Positions 27,394 to 35,478 of a stretch of 64,000 nucleotides of DNA are shown here, in pieces. The position numbers and the translations under genes are program-made. Positions within the stretch are counted from its first letter, which is position 1; each line of letters begins with the position of its first letter. Location of the stretch: assembly GCF_000367365.1 (NCBI RefSeq), contig NZ_BARF01000092.1:2528-66527 (forward strand), in the 5' to 3' direction. The stretch is from Streptomyces prunicolor NBRC 13075 (GTDB lineage Bacteria > Actinomycetota > Actinomycetes > Streptomycetales > Streptomycetaceae). The notes below the pieces were generated by a model. That model had not been told where the DNA came from and did no database searches. It worked only from the letters and a program-made list of their open reading frames with translations.

Positions 27394-27485
27394 CGCTCTC
27401 TACAGGGATTGCCCGGCCGCACCAAATCGCGGTTTCTGCGGACCCTCGTCGGCATGTCGCCGTCCCACAGATGGAGCACGCCCAC

Positions 27486-28091
27486 ATGTCCGACAGCAGC
27501 AAGACCACCCCCGCCCCGGAGCCGTTCCGCGTCCCCGACGAGGACCTCGACGACCTCGCCAGCACCCTCGCCAAGACCATGGCCGAGGTCAGGCAGCACG
27601 GTGTCATCCTCGACCGCCTGGGCTCCGAACCCGATCCCGAGCCCGCAGCATCCCGGCCGGAGGACGGCGCCCCGACAGCAGAGACGGCCAACTCCGAGCA
27701 AGTGGACGGCCCCGCCTCGGTGTTCATCCTCGCGCTGGGCGGCGAGGCGTACACCGTCGAACTCGCCGCCCTCAGCGACTGGGTGAACTACCTCTTCCTC
27801 CCGGTGTACGGCAGGGAGATCAGCACGAGCCGCCCGTGGTGCGCGCAGTGGCACGAACACCCCGAGGCCGTCGCCCGGCTGCACGCCCTCTGGCTCGCGT
27901 GGCAGCAGCTCACGGATGCCGAGGCCGGCTTGTCCGGTCCTTCGGTGTGGCACCGCGACCACCTCGACCAAACGCTCGTCCATCTCCGTGCTCCCGACGG
28001 CCCCTTCGCCGCCTGCACGACGAGCCCGACCCGGCCCAACCACCGCGTGCTGGCCACCCCCGCACCCGAGCAACTGGGACTGGCGGCATGA
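27486..28091 (+). CDS. DUF4913-like protein
   Basis: 201 residues from ATG 27486. A disordered acidic N-terminus is followed (about 85-180) by WVNYLFLPVYGREIS, WCAQWHEHPEAVARLHALW, and WHRDHLDQTLVHL...GPFAAC, which is the DUF4913 pattern (WVxxxLxPxY, WCxxWxxHPEAVxRL, WxRDHxD). The domain is widespread in actinobacterial conjugative elements and its biochemical role is unknown. Its stop overlaps the next start (ATGA). Confidence 0.75.
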   Translation: MSDSSKTTPAPEPFRVPDEDLDDLASTLAKTMAEVRQHGVILDRLGSEPDPEPAASRPEDGAPTAETANSEQVDGPASVFILALGGEAYTVELAALSDWVNYLFLPVYGREISTSRPWCAQWHEHPEAVARLHALWLAWQQLTDAEAGLSGPSVWHRDHLDQTLVHLRAPDGPFAACTTSPTRPNHRVLATPAPEQLGLAA

Positions 28092-28963
28092 GCAACGAAC
28101 CCGCCTTCGGCCCCTACGACTTCGGTCCCTACGAATTCGAGCCCAACGACGCGGGCTCCAAGGACACGGAGCAAGGGTTTTGGCCCGGCGACTTCATGGC
28201 CGACGAACTCGACTTCCGTCTCGACGATTTGGAGCCCGCCGACGCGGCCTCCGAACGCGCCGAGCAAGGGCTCTGGCCCGGTGACCTGACGGTCCTGGCC
28301 CAACACCACACCACGCCCAACGGCTCGCACAGCTTCGTCGTCGCCCACGACCGATCCATCACCTGGGGCATCCCGGGCGAACCGCAGGTAGCGGCGATCA
28401 TGGTCGCGCGGGATCTCAGCCTGAACACGTTCACGTTCGAGTCGAGCTATCACGCCACCTTGGCCTTCGCCCAGAACTGGCTGATCGAACGCGGCTGCCC
28501 ACCCGAATCGATCACTCAGGTCGGCGGGGACTTCATGAAGCCCGCCGACGAGCTCACTGTCCGGATCGAGCAGCAGATCCGGGAGTCGGCCGCCCGCTAC
28601 GAGGTCCTCGACAGCCAGACCTCGGACTTCGACCCGTGTGAAACGTGGACGCTGACACGGGACTCCAGTGCTGCTCAGGCACCGATTCGGGTCTTCCTCG
28701 AAGAGGGCGACACGGACGCCCACACGTACACGATGCGCGAGGGCGCCTTCGCCGACGAGGACGCCGCCCGCAACTGGCTGGACGACCGCACCGGTCCTCT
28801 GCCGCAGCCGCCGGAATACCGCGACGAGGCAGCCGCCCTCCGAGCCGGTGCTGCCCTCACCCGGTCGGCCGGTGTGTCCGCGCTCCCGAAGGCCGGCCTC
28901 GATGCCCACCACGTGCCGCCGACAGAAACGGCCCGGCAGCAGGGTTCTCGGAGGTCGATGTGA
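28088..28963 (+). CDS. Hypothetical protein with N-terminal repeat and shared tail
   Basis: 291 residues. The N-terminus holds two copies of an acidic ~21-residue unit: FEPNDAGSKDTEQGFWPGD and LEPADAASERAEQGLWPGD. The middle (about 70-240) is an alpha/beta domain with SFVVAHDRSITWGIPGEPQ and a long helix (YHATLAFAQNWLIERGCP). The end (RAGAALTRSAGVSALPK... RRSM) carries the AALxRS tail. Overlaps its neighbours on both sides by four bases. No catalytic motif recognised. Confidence 0.7.
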   Translation: MSNEPAFGPYDFGPYEFEPNDAGSKDTEQGFWPGDFMADELDFRLDDLEPADAASERAEQGLWPGDLTVLAQHHTTPNGSHSFVVAHDRSITWGIPGEPQVAAIMVARDLSLNTFTFESSYHATLAFAQNWLIERGCPPESITQVGGDFMKPADELTVRIEQQIRESAARYEVLDSQTSDFDPCETWTLTRDSSAAQAPIRVFLEEGDTDAHTYTMREGAFADEDAARNWLDDRTGPLPQPPEYRDEAAALRAGAALTRSAGVSALPKAGLDAHHVPPTETARQQGSRRSM

Positions 28964-29436
28964 GCCGCGCCCGCTTCGCCTTCGCCGCACACCCGGACGC
29001 CATCACGGACCTGCGTGAACTCCCCGACAAGATAAGGGACTTGGCGCTGCTGGAACTGCAGAATCTGGTCCACGGAAGCGACGACTGCCTGCCGCTGAAG
29101 GGCCGCCTCGCAGGTTTCCACAAAGTCTACGTCGACCCGTCCGTCTCCTACCGGATGGTCATCCAGTTCCGTCCGGCCCCGCCCACCTCGACCCACAAGC
29201 GCGAGATCTATCTCGTCGCCGCCGGCAGCCGACAGGACTACGAGGTCTACCGCTCGGCCCACCTCCGAACCGACCCCCTCCAGGACACTGCGACGGCCTC
29301 CGCCGCCGAGGCCCGCGTCCAGGCCGCTCGATCCCGCTCTCCCCACGCGGTCGATCAGCCGACGGCTGTCGCTCCATCTCGTCCAACGGCGGCTCAGCCC
29401 GCTGCCTCCGCGTCCCGAAAGGCTCCCCAGCGATGA
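28960..29436 (+). CDS. RelE/ParE-superfamily-like protein with C-terminal tail
   Basis: 158 residues from GTG 28960, overlapping the previous stop. Residues 1-95 follow the RelE/ParE/HigB fold: N-terminal helix region (AITDLRELPDKIRDLALLEL), PLKGRLAGFHKVYVDPS, SYRMVIQF, then REIYLVAAGSRQDYEVYRSA. Such domains are mRNA interferases or gyrase poisons when toxic. No antitoxin-like gene adjoins it, and it carries a ~50-residue extension (ARVQAARSRSPHAV... APQR) of the shared tail type. So it may not be a classical toxin. Coupled to the next gene by ATGA. Confidence 0.6.
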   Translation: MSRARFAFAAHPDAITDLRELPDKIRDLALLELQNLVHGSDDCLPLKGRLAGFHKVYVDPSVSYRMVIQFRPAPPTSTHKREIYLVAAGSRQDYEVYRSAHLRTDPLQDTATASAAEARVQAARSRSPHAVDQPTAVAPSRPTAAQPAASASRKAPQR

Positions 29437-30101
29437 CCGCCACCCGCGCCCCCATGGCCTGTAGCGAACTGGCGGGCCTCCTCACCGATGCCGCACAGAG
29501 CGTCTCCGGGATCCTCACCACCGAGTACCCGACGGCCGTCAGCCGCTCCTACCTGCACCCCGTGTTGGGTGCGTTGTCCGCCGGGCCTCGGGTGGTCTGC
29601 GAGCTGAACGACCGGTTCGAAGGCTTCGTGGCCGACGCGCCGCTCCCCACCACACCCGCAGGTCTCTTCACCCTGGCCTCCTACGCCTCCGCGCTGGGAT
29701 GGCTCACCGAATCCCTCGCCGAACTGACCACCTCGGTCGACCAGATCTGCACGCGCGTGGGCATCCCCGCGCAACCGCCGGAACGGGCCTCGACAGCGCC
29801 CGCAGGCATTAGGGCTGACAGCGAGTCCGAATTCGCCTTCAACGCAATGGAGTTGGCCGCAATTCGCACCGCCGCCGAAGCTGCCGGTCTGCCGCCGGGC
29901 GACTACGTCGAGGTGCTCTCCGAGTCCCTGCTCGCGGCCTCCCGGATCACCGACGCCTGCATGGAGATCTCCAGCGGTCTCCTCGACGACGCCGCGTACG
30001 TCCTCGGCGAGGCGACCGCCCACGTCCGGATCGGTGACGGCCCCGACAGCCTTCCCACCCTGGTCCGTTCGCTGCTCGCCCGGATGGAGGCCGCCGAATG
30101 A
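29433..30101 (+). CDS. Hypothetical helical protein, 222 residues
   Basis: Helical throughout: ELAGLLTDAAQSVSGILTTE, GWLTESLAELTTSVDQI, AMELAAIRTAAEAAG, ITDACMEISSGLLDDAAYVL. Domain family not recognised. It lacks the shared basic tail, ending VRSLLARMEAAE. Overlaps both neighbours by four bases, so it is translated as part of a coupled series from 28088 to 30925. Confidence 0.65.
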   Translation: MTATRAPMACSELAGLLTDAAQSVSGILTTEYPTAVSRSYLHPVLGALSAGPRVVCELNDRFEGFVADAPLPTTPAGLFTLASYASALGWLTESLAELTTSVDQICTRVGIPAQPPERASTAPAGIRADSESEFAFNAMELAAIRTAAEAAGLPPGDYVEVLSESLLAASRITDACMEISSGLLDDAAYVLGEATAHVRIGDGPDSLPTLVRSLLARMEAAE

Positions 30102-30925
30102 ACCCCCACGACGCGACCAAACGGCCCGGCGCCCACCTCGTCGCCGAGATGCTCGGCGTCGAGGACCCCTGGACCCTCAACGTCCGCTATCGGCCGAGTG
30201 ATCCGCTGTACCGCGCCTCAACGCTCGTCATCGGGACCGCCCACGAACTCGACGAACTGCACGGCCGGGTGACTCGCGCGACCCAGGCCGCTCTCGGAGT
30301 GCTCGAACCCGTCGGGCGAGGCGAATTCAACGGTTCACCCAGCTCGTACGAACCGGTGCGGTCTGCGGTCCAGCAGATCGGCCGACTCGTCTCGGCGCAG
30401 AACGCGACCTACGAGCGGCTCGTGCAGTCGATCGTCGCGTACCGTCGTCTCCTCCCCGAGCCGAACCCTGCTCCGCCCTCACACACCGAGGCCCGCGACC
30501 AGGACAACGGACAGGTCTCCGGCCGCGACGATGACTGGGCCGTGTCCGCTGATCTCCGGCTCAGGGCCCTGGAAGCCGTCGAGGCCGGCGGACTGCGGTT
30601 CCACCAGAGCGGGGTCTACGGCTACATCTCTCTCTCGGACGCGCGCGGCGAGCGCCTCGCCGACAGGGTCTGGCCCGAAACCGTCCAACGACTGATCGCC
30701 GCCGGGCTGTTGGACCGGGACACCAGCGAGGGACTGTACCGGCCGGGACAACTCATCTCCCTCACCCCGAAAGGCGAGGCAGCCCTGCGAGACGCGGGCA
30801 CGGCCACGCCGCGCGTCTCCGCCGCCCTCAACCGCAGCAACACCACGACGCTCCCCGGCACCACCGCCGACCCAGCTGTCGTACCCGCACCAGGCGCGGC
30901 CACCAAGCCCTCCCGTTCCCGCTGA
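30098..30925 (+). CDS. Hypothetical protein with winged-helix-like C-terminal domain and shared tail
   Basis: 275 residues. The first 120 residues are helical (TAHELDELHGRVTRATQAAL). Residues about 145-230 look like a winged helix: LRALEAVEAGGLRFHQ, TVQRLIAAGLLDRD, YRPGQLISLTPKGEAALRD. The end PRVSAALNRSNTTTLP...SRSR is a clear example of the shared tail. Possibly a DNA-binding regulator, inferred from fold only. Confidence 0.65.
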   Translation: MNPHDATKRPGAHLVAEMLGVEDPWTLNVRYRPSDPLYRASTLVIGTAHELDELHGRVTRATQAALGVLEPVGRGEFNGSPSSYEPVRSAVQQIGRLVSAQNATYERLVQSIVAYRRLLPEPNPAPPSHTEARDQDNGQVSGRDDDWAVSADLRLRALEAVEAGGLRFHQSGVYGYISLSDARGERLADRVWPETVQRLIAAGLLDRDTSEGLYRPGQLISLTPKGEAALRDAGTATPRVSAALNRSNTTTLPGTTADPAVVPAPGAATKPSRSR

Positions 30926-30954
30926 TCCCCCTCCCCCCAGAAAGAACGTCCCCC

Positions 30955-31788
30955 ATGCCCACCCCCGTACAGTCCTCCGCCTCCTCGATCGGCTCGGTCG
31001 ACGCTCAGCGCGTAGAGGACGCGTTCTTCCTCATAGCGCCGAAGTGGACGACCTGGTCAGCGCAGACCCTGGCGCAGCACGGTCGCCCAATGCGTGTGCG
31101 TGACGTCGCCGCCGGGCTCCCCTTCGTCAGCGAGCAGCTCGTCAGCAAGCGGCTGGCCCAGATGCACACGGACGGGCTGGTCACCCGAACCAACGACGGC
31201 CACGGTGCCCCGTACCAGCTCAGCGCCTTCGGCGAATCCCTGGCACCGGTGCACCGCGCCCTGGCGGACTGGTCCCAGACCAACCTCTCACTCGGCAACG
31301 TAGCCGGAGCAGAACGCGCCGAGAACGCCGTACGACGTCTGTTCCTTCGGCATTCAACCACCGTGATCCAGATCCTCGACGCGGGCACCACGCGGTTGGG
31401 CCACATCGCCGAAGCGGCTGGCCTAGACAGCGGCACAACCCGCCAACGACTCAGCCGACTTGAGGCCGACGGCCTGGTCGCCCGCACCGGACCGCGCCAC
31501 GGCGACCCCTACGTCCTGACCGACGCCGGACGAGCACTGGGCCCCGTCTACGCAGCCGTCGAACACTGGAGCACCCCCTTCTCGTCGCCAAGGCACCCGT
31601 CGCCCCCGGCCCCCGCAGCCACCCGGACCCACACCGGCGTGCCGCTCGGGGCGGACGGCAACCGGACCACAGCGGCCCTGCGCCGGAGCACCGCCGCGCC
31701 GAGCGCCTTCTTCAGCCACGCACCGCAGCCGCAACCGCGGGTGCCGGCGTCCGTCACCGCGCGGTCGGCCGTCTCCCGAGCCCGGTGA
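30955..31788 (+). CDS. Tandem HxlR/MarR-like winged-helix protein with shared tail
   Basis: 277 residues. Two winged-helix domains in a row, each with the HxlR pattern. First (about 25-105): WTTWSAQTLAQHG, FVSEQLVSKRLAQMHTDGLV, APYQLSAFGESLAPVHRAL. Second (about 120-200): STTVIQILDAGTTRLGHIAE, TTRQRLSRLEADGLVAR, DPYVLTDAGRALGPVYAAV. The C-terminal ~70 residues are disordered with TTAALRRSTAAPSAF and end VSRAR. Likely a DNA-binding protein of the element. One chain with two domains could mimic the dimer normally formed by HxlR proteins. Confidence 0.75.
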   Translation: MPTPVQSSASSIGSVDAQRVEDAFFLIAPKWTTWSAQTLAQHGRPMRVRDVAAGLPFVSEQLVSKRLAQMHTDGLVTRTNDGHGAPYQLSAFGESLAPVHRALADWSQTNLSLGNVAGAERAENAVRRLFLRHSTTVIQILDAGTTRLGHIAEAAGLDSGTTRQRLSRLEADGLVARTGPRHGDPYVLTDAGRALGPVYAAVEHWSTPFSSPRHPSPPAPAATRTHTGVPLGADGNRTTAALRRSTAAPSAFFSHAPQPQPRVPASVTARSAVSRAR

Positions 31789-31904
31789 TCCGCGTGGCAC
31801 CGAGAACCAGCCGCGCCTCCCCGTTGCCACGGCGCCCACGTGCAGTCCAGCAGCCCTCCCTCTGCGCGAAGGCGCGTCCCCCTCCTACGCCCCGGAACCC
31901 GACC

Positions 31905-32846
31905 ATGAGCACCCAACTGCCCTACGATCAGCGCGACTTCCCGGATGTACTGGTCAGCCCCCGGTACCTGGCCGGCTCCAACGGGTCCGGAGAAGCCGGC
32001 TTCGCCCCCGTCGCCCACTGGCCCCACCACCACCTCGACGAGGGCCCCTGCCAGCTCCTCGTCACCTCGCCCGACCAGCGGATCCGTATCGGCTGGTTCG
32101 GCGACGACTTCGAGCTGTGGAAGATCACGGCATCCCCGGAGGCCGTCTCCGCGCCCCGCTGGACGGCGACCTTCAACCATGTCACCCCGGCCGAGATCGT
32201 CGCAGGTCTCACCACCGCCCTGGCAAACGACTACGCCGAAGCCGACCCCTACGAGGGCAACGGGCGTTTTCTGGCGAACCCCTCGCTGTACTGGGCCGAC
32301 GCCGTCCGACCGCTGACCGAAGCCGGCTGGCGCCGTGAGGCGGCCGAGCGCGGCACTGTCGAGATCGTCGCCCCCGACGGGCAGGCAGGCGTCCTGATCG
32401 ACAACCGCCTCTCCACCTGGGACGACGAAACCGTCACGCTGTGGGCTGGTCCACCGGGCTGGCGCACACGCGCTGAGGCCGTCTTCACCGCCCGCACCCC
32501 GTCCCACCTGATAGCCGCGACGGCAGCCGCCATGACCGATCCAGCCCAGGTGATCCGCGAGCGGCACCAACTCGCCCGTGAGGTCCAGCACTTGGTCACG
32601 CTCACCCCCGTCGGCCCGGCCGTCCCCCAGGTCTCTCGCGCTCCGACCCCACTCGACGTGCGCCGTACCCCTGTCGCCCAGGCCGTCCACCGCGCCGCAT
32701 GCACCCCGCAGACAGCCGCCGACCTCCGGATCATGGCCGCCCGCAGCCGCACGGCGACGTCGACTCAGATCCGGTCGAGCAAGTCCGCGCACAGCCCCGG
32801 GGCCCTGCCGCCGGCCATCTCGCCCGCCCAGCGCCACAGCCGCTGA
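31905..32846 (+). CDS. DUF317-like protein with shared tail
   Basis: 313 residues from ATG 31905; the upstream frame to 31785 is poor. Domain one (about 10-115) reads VLVSPRYLAGSN, LLVTSPDQRIRIGWFGDD, and WTATFNHVTPAEIVAGLTTAL, the DUF317 pattern. A second diverged copy (about 120-225) repeats it: GTVEIVAPDGQAGVLI, WRTRAEAVFTARTPSHLIAATAAAM. The end LRIMAARSRTATS...RHSR is of the shared tail type. DUF317 proteins are Streptomyces-specific and functionally uncharacterised. Confidence 0.75.
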   Translation: MSTQLPYDQRDFPDVLVSPRYLAGSNGSGEAGFAPVAHWPHHHLDEGPCQLLVTSPDQRIRIGWFGDDFELWKITASPEAVSAPRWTATFNHVTPAEIVAGLTTALANDYAEADPYEGNGRFLANPSLYWADAVRPLTEAGWRREAAERGTVEIVAPDGQAGVLIDNRLSTWDDETVTLWAGPPGWRTRAEAVFTARTPSHLIAATAAAMTDPAQVIRERHQLAREVQHLVTLTPVGPAVPQVSRAPTPLDVRRTPVAQAVHRAACTPQTAADLRIMAARSRTATSTQIRSSKSAHSPGALPPAISPAQRHSR

Positions 32847-32908
32847 TCCTCAGGGCTCCGAGGCCACCTCTGACCGAAACAACACCCCCGAATGCCGGGA
32901 GTTCCGCC

Positions 32909-33397
32909 ATGCCCGACGCCACCGCGCTCGACCAAGCGACCGCCATGATCGAGAAAGCCTGGGGCCGCCCCATCGACGACCTCGAAGCCCTCGCGGTCCG
33001 CCGCCCCAACAACGACCCTCTCCTGCGCTCGGCCATGCACATCCGCTCGGCCCTGGTCATCACCAACAACGCCGTGGCCGTGCACCAGGACCGTCTGCAC
33101 GCCCTTACCCGGCCCGGCCACGTGCCGGCCTTCTACGAGCTGGAACGGATCACCAGCACGGCGGCGGACCTTCGCGTCGCCCAAGCGGAGAGCCGTACGT
33201 CCCTGCAGGCCATCAGCCACGTGATCGAAGCGCGTGAAGCCGCCGCGACCGCGGACCGGGCCCCAGCAGTCCGCCTGGCCCAGGCCGCTGTCGCCCGCTC
33301 CGCGCACGCTCCACGCGCCCTGGGCCAGGCGCCCAATCAACTCGCGCCTTCAGCCGTTGTCGGCCCGTCGGTGGCCGGACTGGGGCCGCACCGCTGA
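32909..33397 (+). CDS. Hypothetical helical protein with shared tail
   Basis: 162 residues; ATG 32909 follows GGGAG. Helical (LDQATAMIEKAWGRP, RSAMHIRSALVITNNAVAVHQ, FYELERITSTAADLRVAQA). The end VRLAQAAVARSAHAPRALGQ...GPHR belongs to the shared tail type. Its stop is four bases from the stop of the opposing gene at 33402. Function unknown. Confidence 0.65.
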   Translation: MPDATALDQATAMIEKAWGRPIDDLEALAVRRPNNDPLLRSAMHIRSALVITNNAVAVHQDRLHALTRPGHVPAFYELERITSTAADLRVAQAESRTSLQAISHVIEAREAAATADRAPAVRLAQAAVARSAHAPRALGQAPNQLAPSAVVGPSVAGLGPHR

Positions 33398-33401
33398 CCG
33401 G

Positions 33402-33662
33402 TCAGGCGCCGTCCTCGTCACGGTGGGCATCCCCGATACGGGAGCCCACCACGCGGGCCAGCTCCTCCAACGTCAACTCGACGCGACGCCCGTCCGCGAT
33501 CCGGTGCTCCAACTCCCCGCCCTCGTCCCGCTGTCCGTCGGACTGCGCACCGACAGCCCACTGTCCGTCGGCGACCATCACGATGTCGCCCACCGTCCAC
33601 GGCCTCCCGGCGGCGCGGATCTTGCGCTCCAGCCCGGCGCCGTCCCAGTGTCTGCTCGCCAC
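33402..33662 (-). CDS. Small minus-strand protein inside the + strand run
   Basis: 86 residues from GTG 33662, which has GAGGAGG on its own strand. The sequence SRHWDGAGLERKIRAAGRPW then TVGDIVMVADGQWAVGAQ and RVELTLEELARVVGSRIGD reads as a genuine alpha/beta protein, and a promoter-like sequence lies 140 bp upstream. Convergent with 32909-33397 and divergent from 33879-34226, so it has its own regulation. No family recognised. Confidence 0.55.
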   Translation of the reverse strand: MASRHWDGAGLERKIRAAGRPWTVGDIVMVADGQWAVGAQSDGQRDEGGELEHRIADGRRVELTLEELARVVGSRIGDAHRDEDGA

Positions 33663-33801
33663 CCCTGCTCCTCCTCGTTCTGCGCGACCTGTCGCCGCAA
33701 CCGACGTACGACAACTGCGTGCGCCGATCCATTCCCGGGTCGCCGACCAACTGCTGGCGGCTGCCAGTTCGCCCACGGCAGACGTCGCACCCCGGGAAAC
33801 G

Positions 33802-33830
33802 ACTACGCGCTTCGGCATACCGCGTGTCAA
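33802..33830 (-). promoter_or_regulatory. Candidate sigma70-type promoter
   Basis: On the minus strand TTGACA (33830-33825) and CGTAGT (33807-33802) are separated by 17 bases, upstream of the gene starting at 33662. The -35 matches the consensus exactly, the -10 moderately. Confidence 0.45.
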
Positions 33831-33878
33831 CGTACGGGTGCTGGAAAAACCGCAGGTCAACGAAGGGATCGTCCAACC

Positions 33879-34226
33879 GTGACCGCCTCCGCCACCCACC
33901 TGCCCGCCGTCGTCCGCCCTGCCATGGAAGAACGCTGCCGGCTCGTCTCCGACCACTGCGCGGACCCGGTACTCGAACTCCTCCACGCCCTCGGCTGGGC
34001 CGTCGTCGACACCCCGCAGGCCAACGTCCACGCGACGAGCCCCGACGGCCGTGTCTACGTCGGCTGGCTCCCCGAAGACCCCACCGCCTGGCAGCGCGGC
34101 ATCGTCTGGCAGGTCCAGGTCCAACCCACCGAAGGCGAGCCGTGGGTCCAGGAGTTCGGCCGCCACACCCCCTCCGAAGCCGTCGCCGGTTTCCTCACCG
34201 CGCTCATCGCCACCCCCAGCCGCTGA
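33879..34226 (+). CDS. Single-domain DUF317-like protein
   Basis: 115 residues from GTG 33879 (AAGGGA upstream). It contains VLELLHALGWAVVDTPQANVH, TSPDGRVYVGWLPEDP, and WVQEFGRHTPSEAVAGFLTAL, matching one copy of the unit that is duplicated in the protein at 31905. No basic tail. Role unknown; probably co-transcribed with the small genes that follow. Confidence 0.7.
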   Translation: MTASATHLPAVVRPAMEERCRLVSDHCADPVLELLHALGWAVVDTPQANVHATSPDGRVYVGWLPEDPTAWQRGIVWQVQVQPTEGEPWVQEFGRHTPSEAVAGFLTALIATPSR

Positions 34227-34257
34227 CCGCACTACCGCCCCCTCCCGGAAGGACCCC

Positions 34258-34518
34258 TTGGCACACCGCGCTCCGCTCACCAACCACCACGCCGACGGCA
34301 CTCTGTGCCCGGCGAACCACAAACACACCAGCTCCGGCAAGCCGCTCCACCCCGACTGCCCCGGCCGCGCGTACACACAGGCGATCTGCTCGTGCGGCGA
34401 GTGGGAGATGAAGCAGCCCGGCAAGGGCTACGTCAACGAGAACCGCAAGCGACACCTCGCCAGCCATACCCAGGGACCGAAGGTCCTTCGCGATCTGCTT
34501 CGCCTCGACGGTTGCTGA
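34258..34518 (+). CDS. Small putative zinc-binding protein, 86 residues
   Basis: Starts at TTG 34258 with CGGAAGGA upstream; no ATG/GTG fits. Cys and His are concentrated: TLCPANHKHTSSG, HPDCPGRAY, then ICSCGEWEMKQ and NRKRHLASH, i.e. a CxC...HxxxH zinc-finger-like arrangement. Such proteins may bind nucleic acid. Coupled position among small genes; family not identified. Confidence 0.6.
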   Translation: MAHRAPLTNHHADGTLCPANHKHTSSGKPLHPDCPGRAYTQAICSCGEWEMKQPGKGYVNENRKRHLASHTQGPKVLRDLLRLDGC

Positions 34519-34569
34519 CGCACCATCACCAGCTCCGCCCTACCATCCCGTACCGCCCCCGGAGGTTCC

Positions 34570-34782
34570 ATGCCCCACTACCTGACCGTCGGCCACCTGC
34601 TCCGACAGCTCCAGAACCTCGACCCCAATCTGCCGATCCGCCTCGCCATCAACCCCGACTTCCCCTTCACCCACTACGTGGGAGCCGAGGTCGTCGTCCG
34701 GGACGGCAAAGCGTTCATCGCCGACGACGGCCAGGAGGACTACCTCCCGATAGCGGTCAGCGATGCCCTCACCTGGGCCTGA
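34570..34782 (+). CDS. Small conserved element/phage protein, 70 residues
   Basis: ATG 34570 after CGGAGG. The sequence LTVGHLLRQLQNLDPNLPIR, LAINPDFPFTH and FIADDGQEDYLPIAV matches a compact small protein seen in actinobacterial plasmids and phages (helix then beta-strands with AINPD and DGQExYLP). Function unknown. Confidence 0.65.
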   Translation: MPHYLTVGHLLRQLQNLDPNLPIRLAINPDFPFTHYVGAEVVVRDGKAFIADDGQEDYLPIAVSDALTWA

Positions 34783-35203
34783 CCAGGCCCACCAACACAC
34801 ACCGGAGACCCCTATCCCTTCGCAATCCTGCCCATCACGTCTCCTTCCGCTGCACCGCCTCGCCATACAACCCATCCCAAGCGGCGTACGCGGCGCGCTG
34901 GTCCAGCGAGTCTCCGCCCTCCCCGACGGACCACTCGACGTCACATGGCTCCCCGCCGAAACCCCGAGACTCCCCCTCGGCCACATTCGCCTGCACTGGG
35001 AAGCAGCCTCCCTCGCAGGCTGGAACGTCACCGCCCACCTGGGCCTGGCCACCACCGAGGTACATCTCGCCTCCTGGCCCACCGCCCCGGACGACTGGCC
35101 ACGCCTCGTCCGCCCCACCCTCCACGAGGTGCTCGGCCTCTGCGCCGCCCTCGCAGTCGCGACCGCAGCCCTCGACCTCTCCAATCGACTCGCCCAGGTC
35201 TGA
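34763..35203 (+). CDS. Hypothetical protein, 146 residues
   Basis: The best available start, ATG 34763, lies inside the previous gene and lacks a ribosome site, so the true start may differ. From residue ~30 the sequence is convincing: VTWLPAETPRLPLGHIRLHW, WNVTAHLGLATTEVHLASW, LHEVLGLCAALAVATAALDL. It is the last gene of the long + strand run; a terminator follows 14 bp later. Family unknown. Confidence 0.55.
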   Translation: MPSPGPDQAHQHTPETPIPSQSCPSRLLPLHRLAIQPIPSGVRGALVQRVSALPDGPLDVTWLPAETPRLPLGHIRLHWEAASLAGWNVTAHLGLATTEVHLASWPTAPDDWPRLVRPTLHEVLGLCAALAVATAALDLSNRLAQV

Positions 35204-35217
35204 CCGAAACCACAGAA

Positions 35218-35249
35218 GGCCGCCCCACGCCGATCAGGCAGGGGCGGCC
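35218..35249 (+). terminator. Terminator closing the long + strand gene run
   Basis: GGCCGCCCC (35218-35226) and GGGGCGGCC (35241-35249) form a perfect nine-base stem with a 14-base loop just after the last stop. Confidence 0.75.
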
Positions 35250-35478
35250 CTGCCGTACGCCCAACCGCGCGCGCCGATCTCAGGACGCCGCGAACAACCG
35301 CGCCGTCCCTCACCGGCTACGAGAATCGCTCCAACACTCCGTCGATACTCCCGCCAGAGAGTCTGGGCTTCACTCTGCTGCGGTCCAACTCAGCATCCAC
35401 CGCCTGACTCGCTCCAGCGGGCTTCCTCCGGTGGCCGATTCCGCTGGATGACGGCCCATTGGCCCCTAGGCTCAGGAC

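Noticed and set aside
31785-31904. Earlier start for the DUF317-like protein
   Set aside because: The first 40 residues are Arg/Pro-rich out-of-character sequence; the ATG at 31905 begins the conserved domain.
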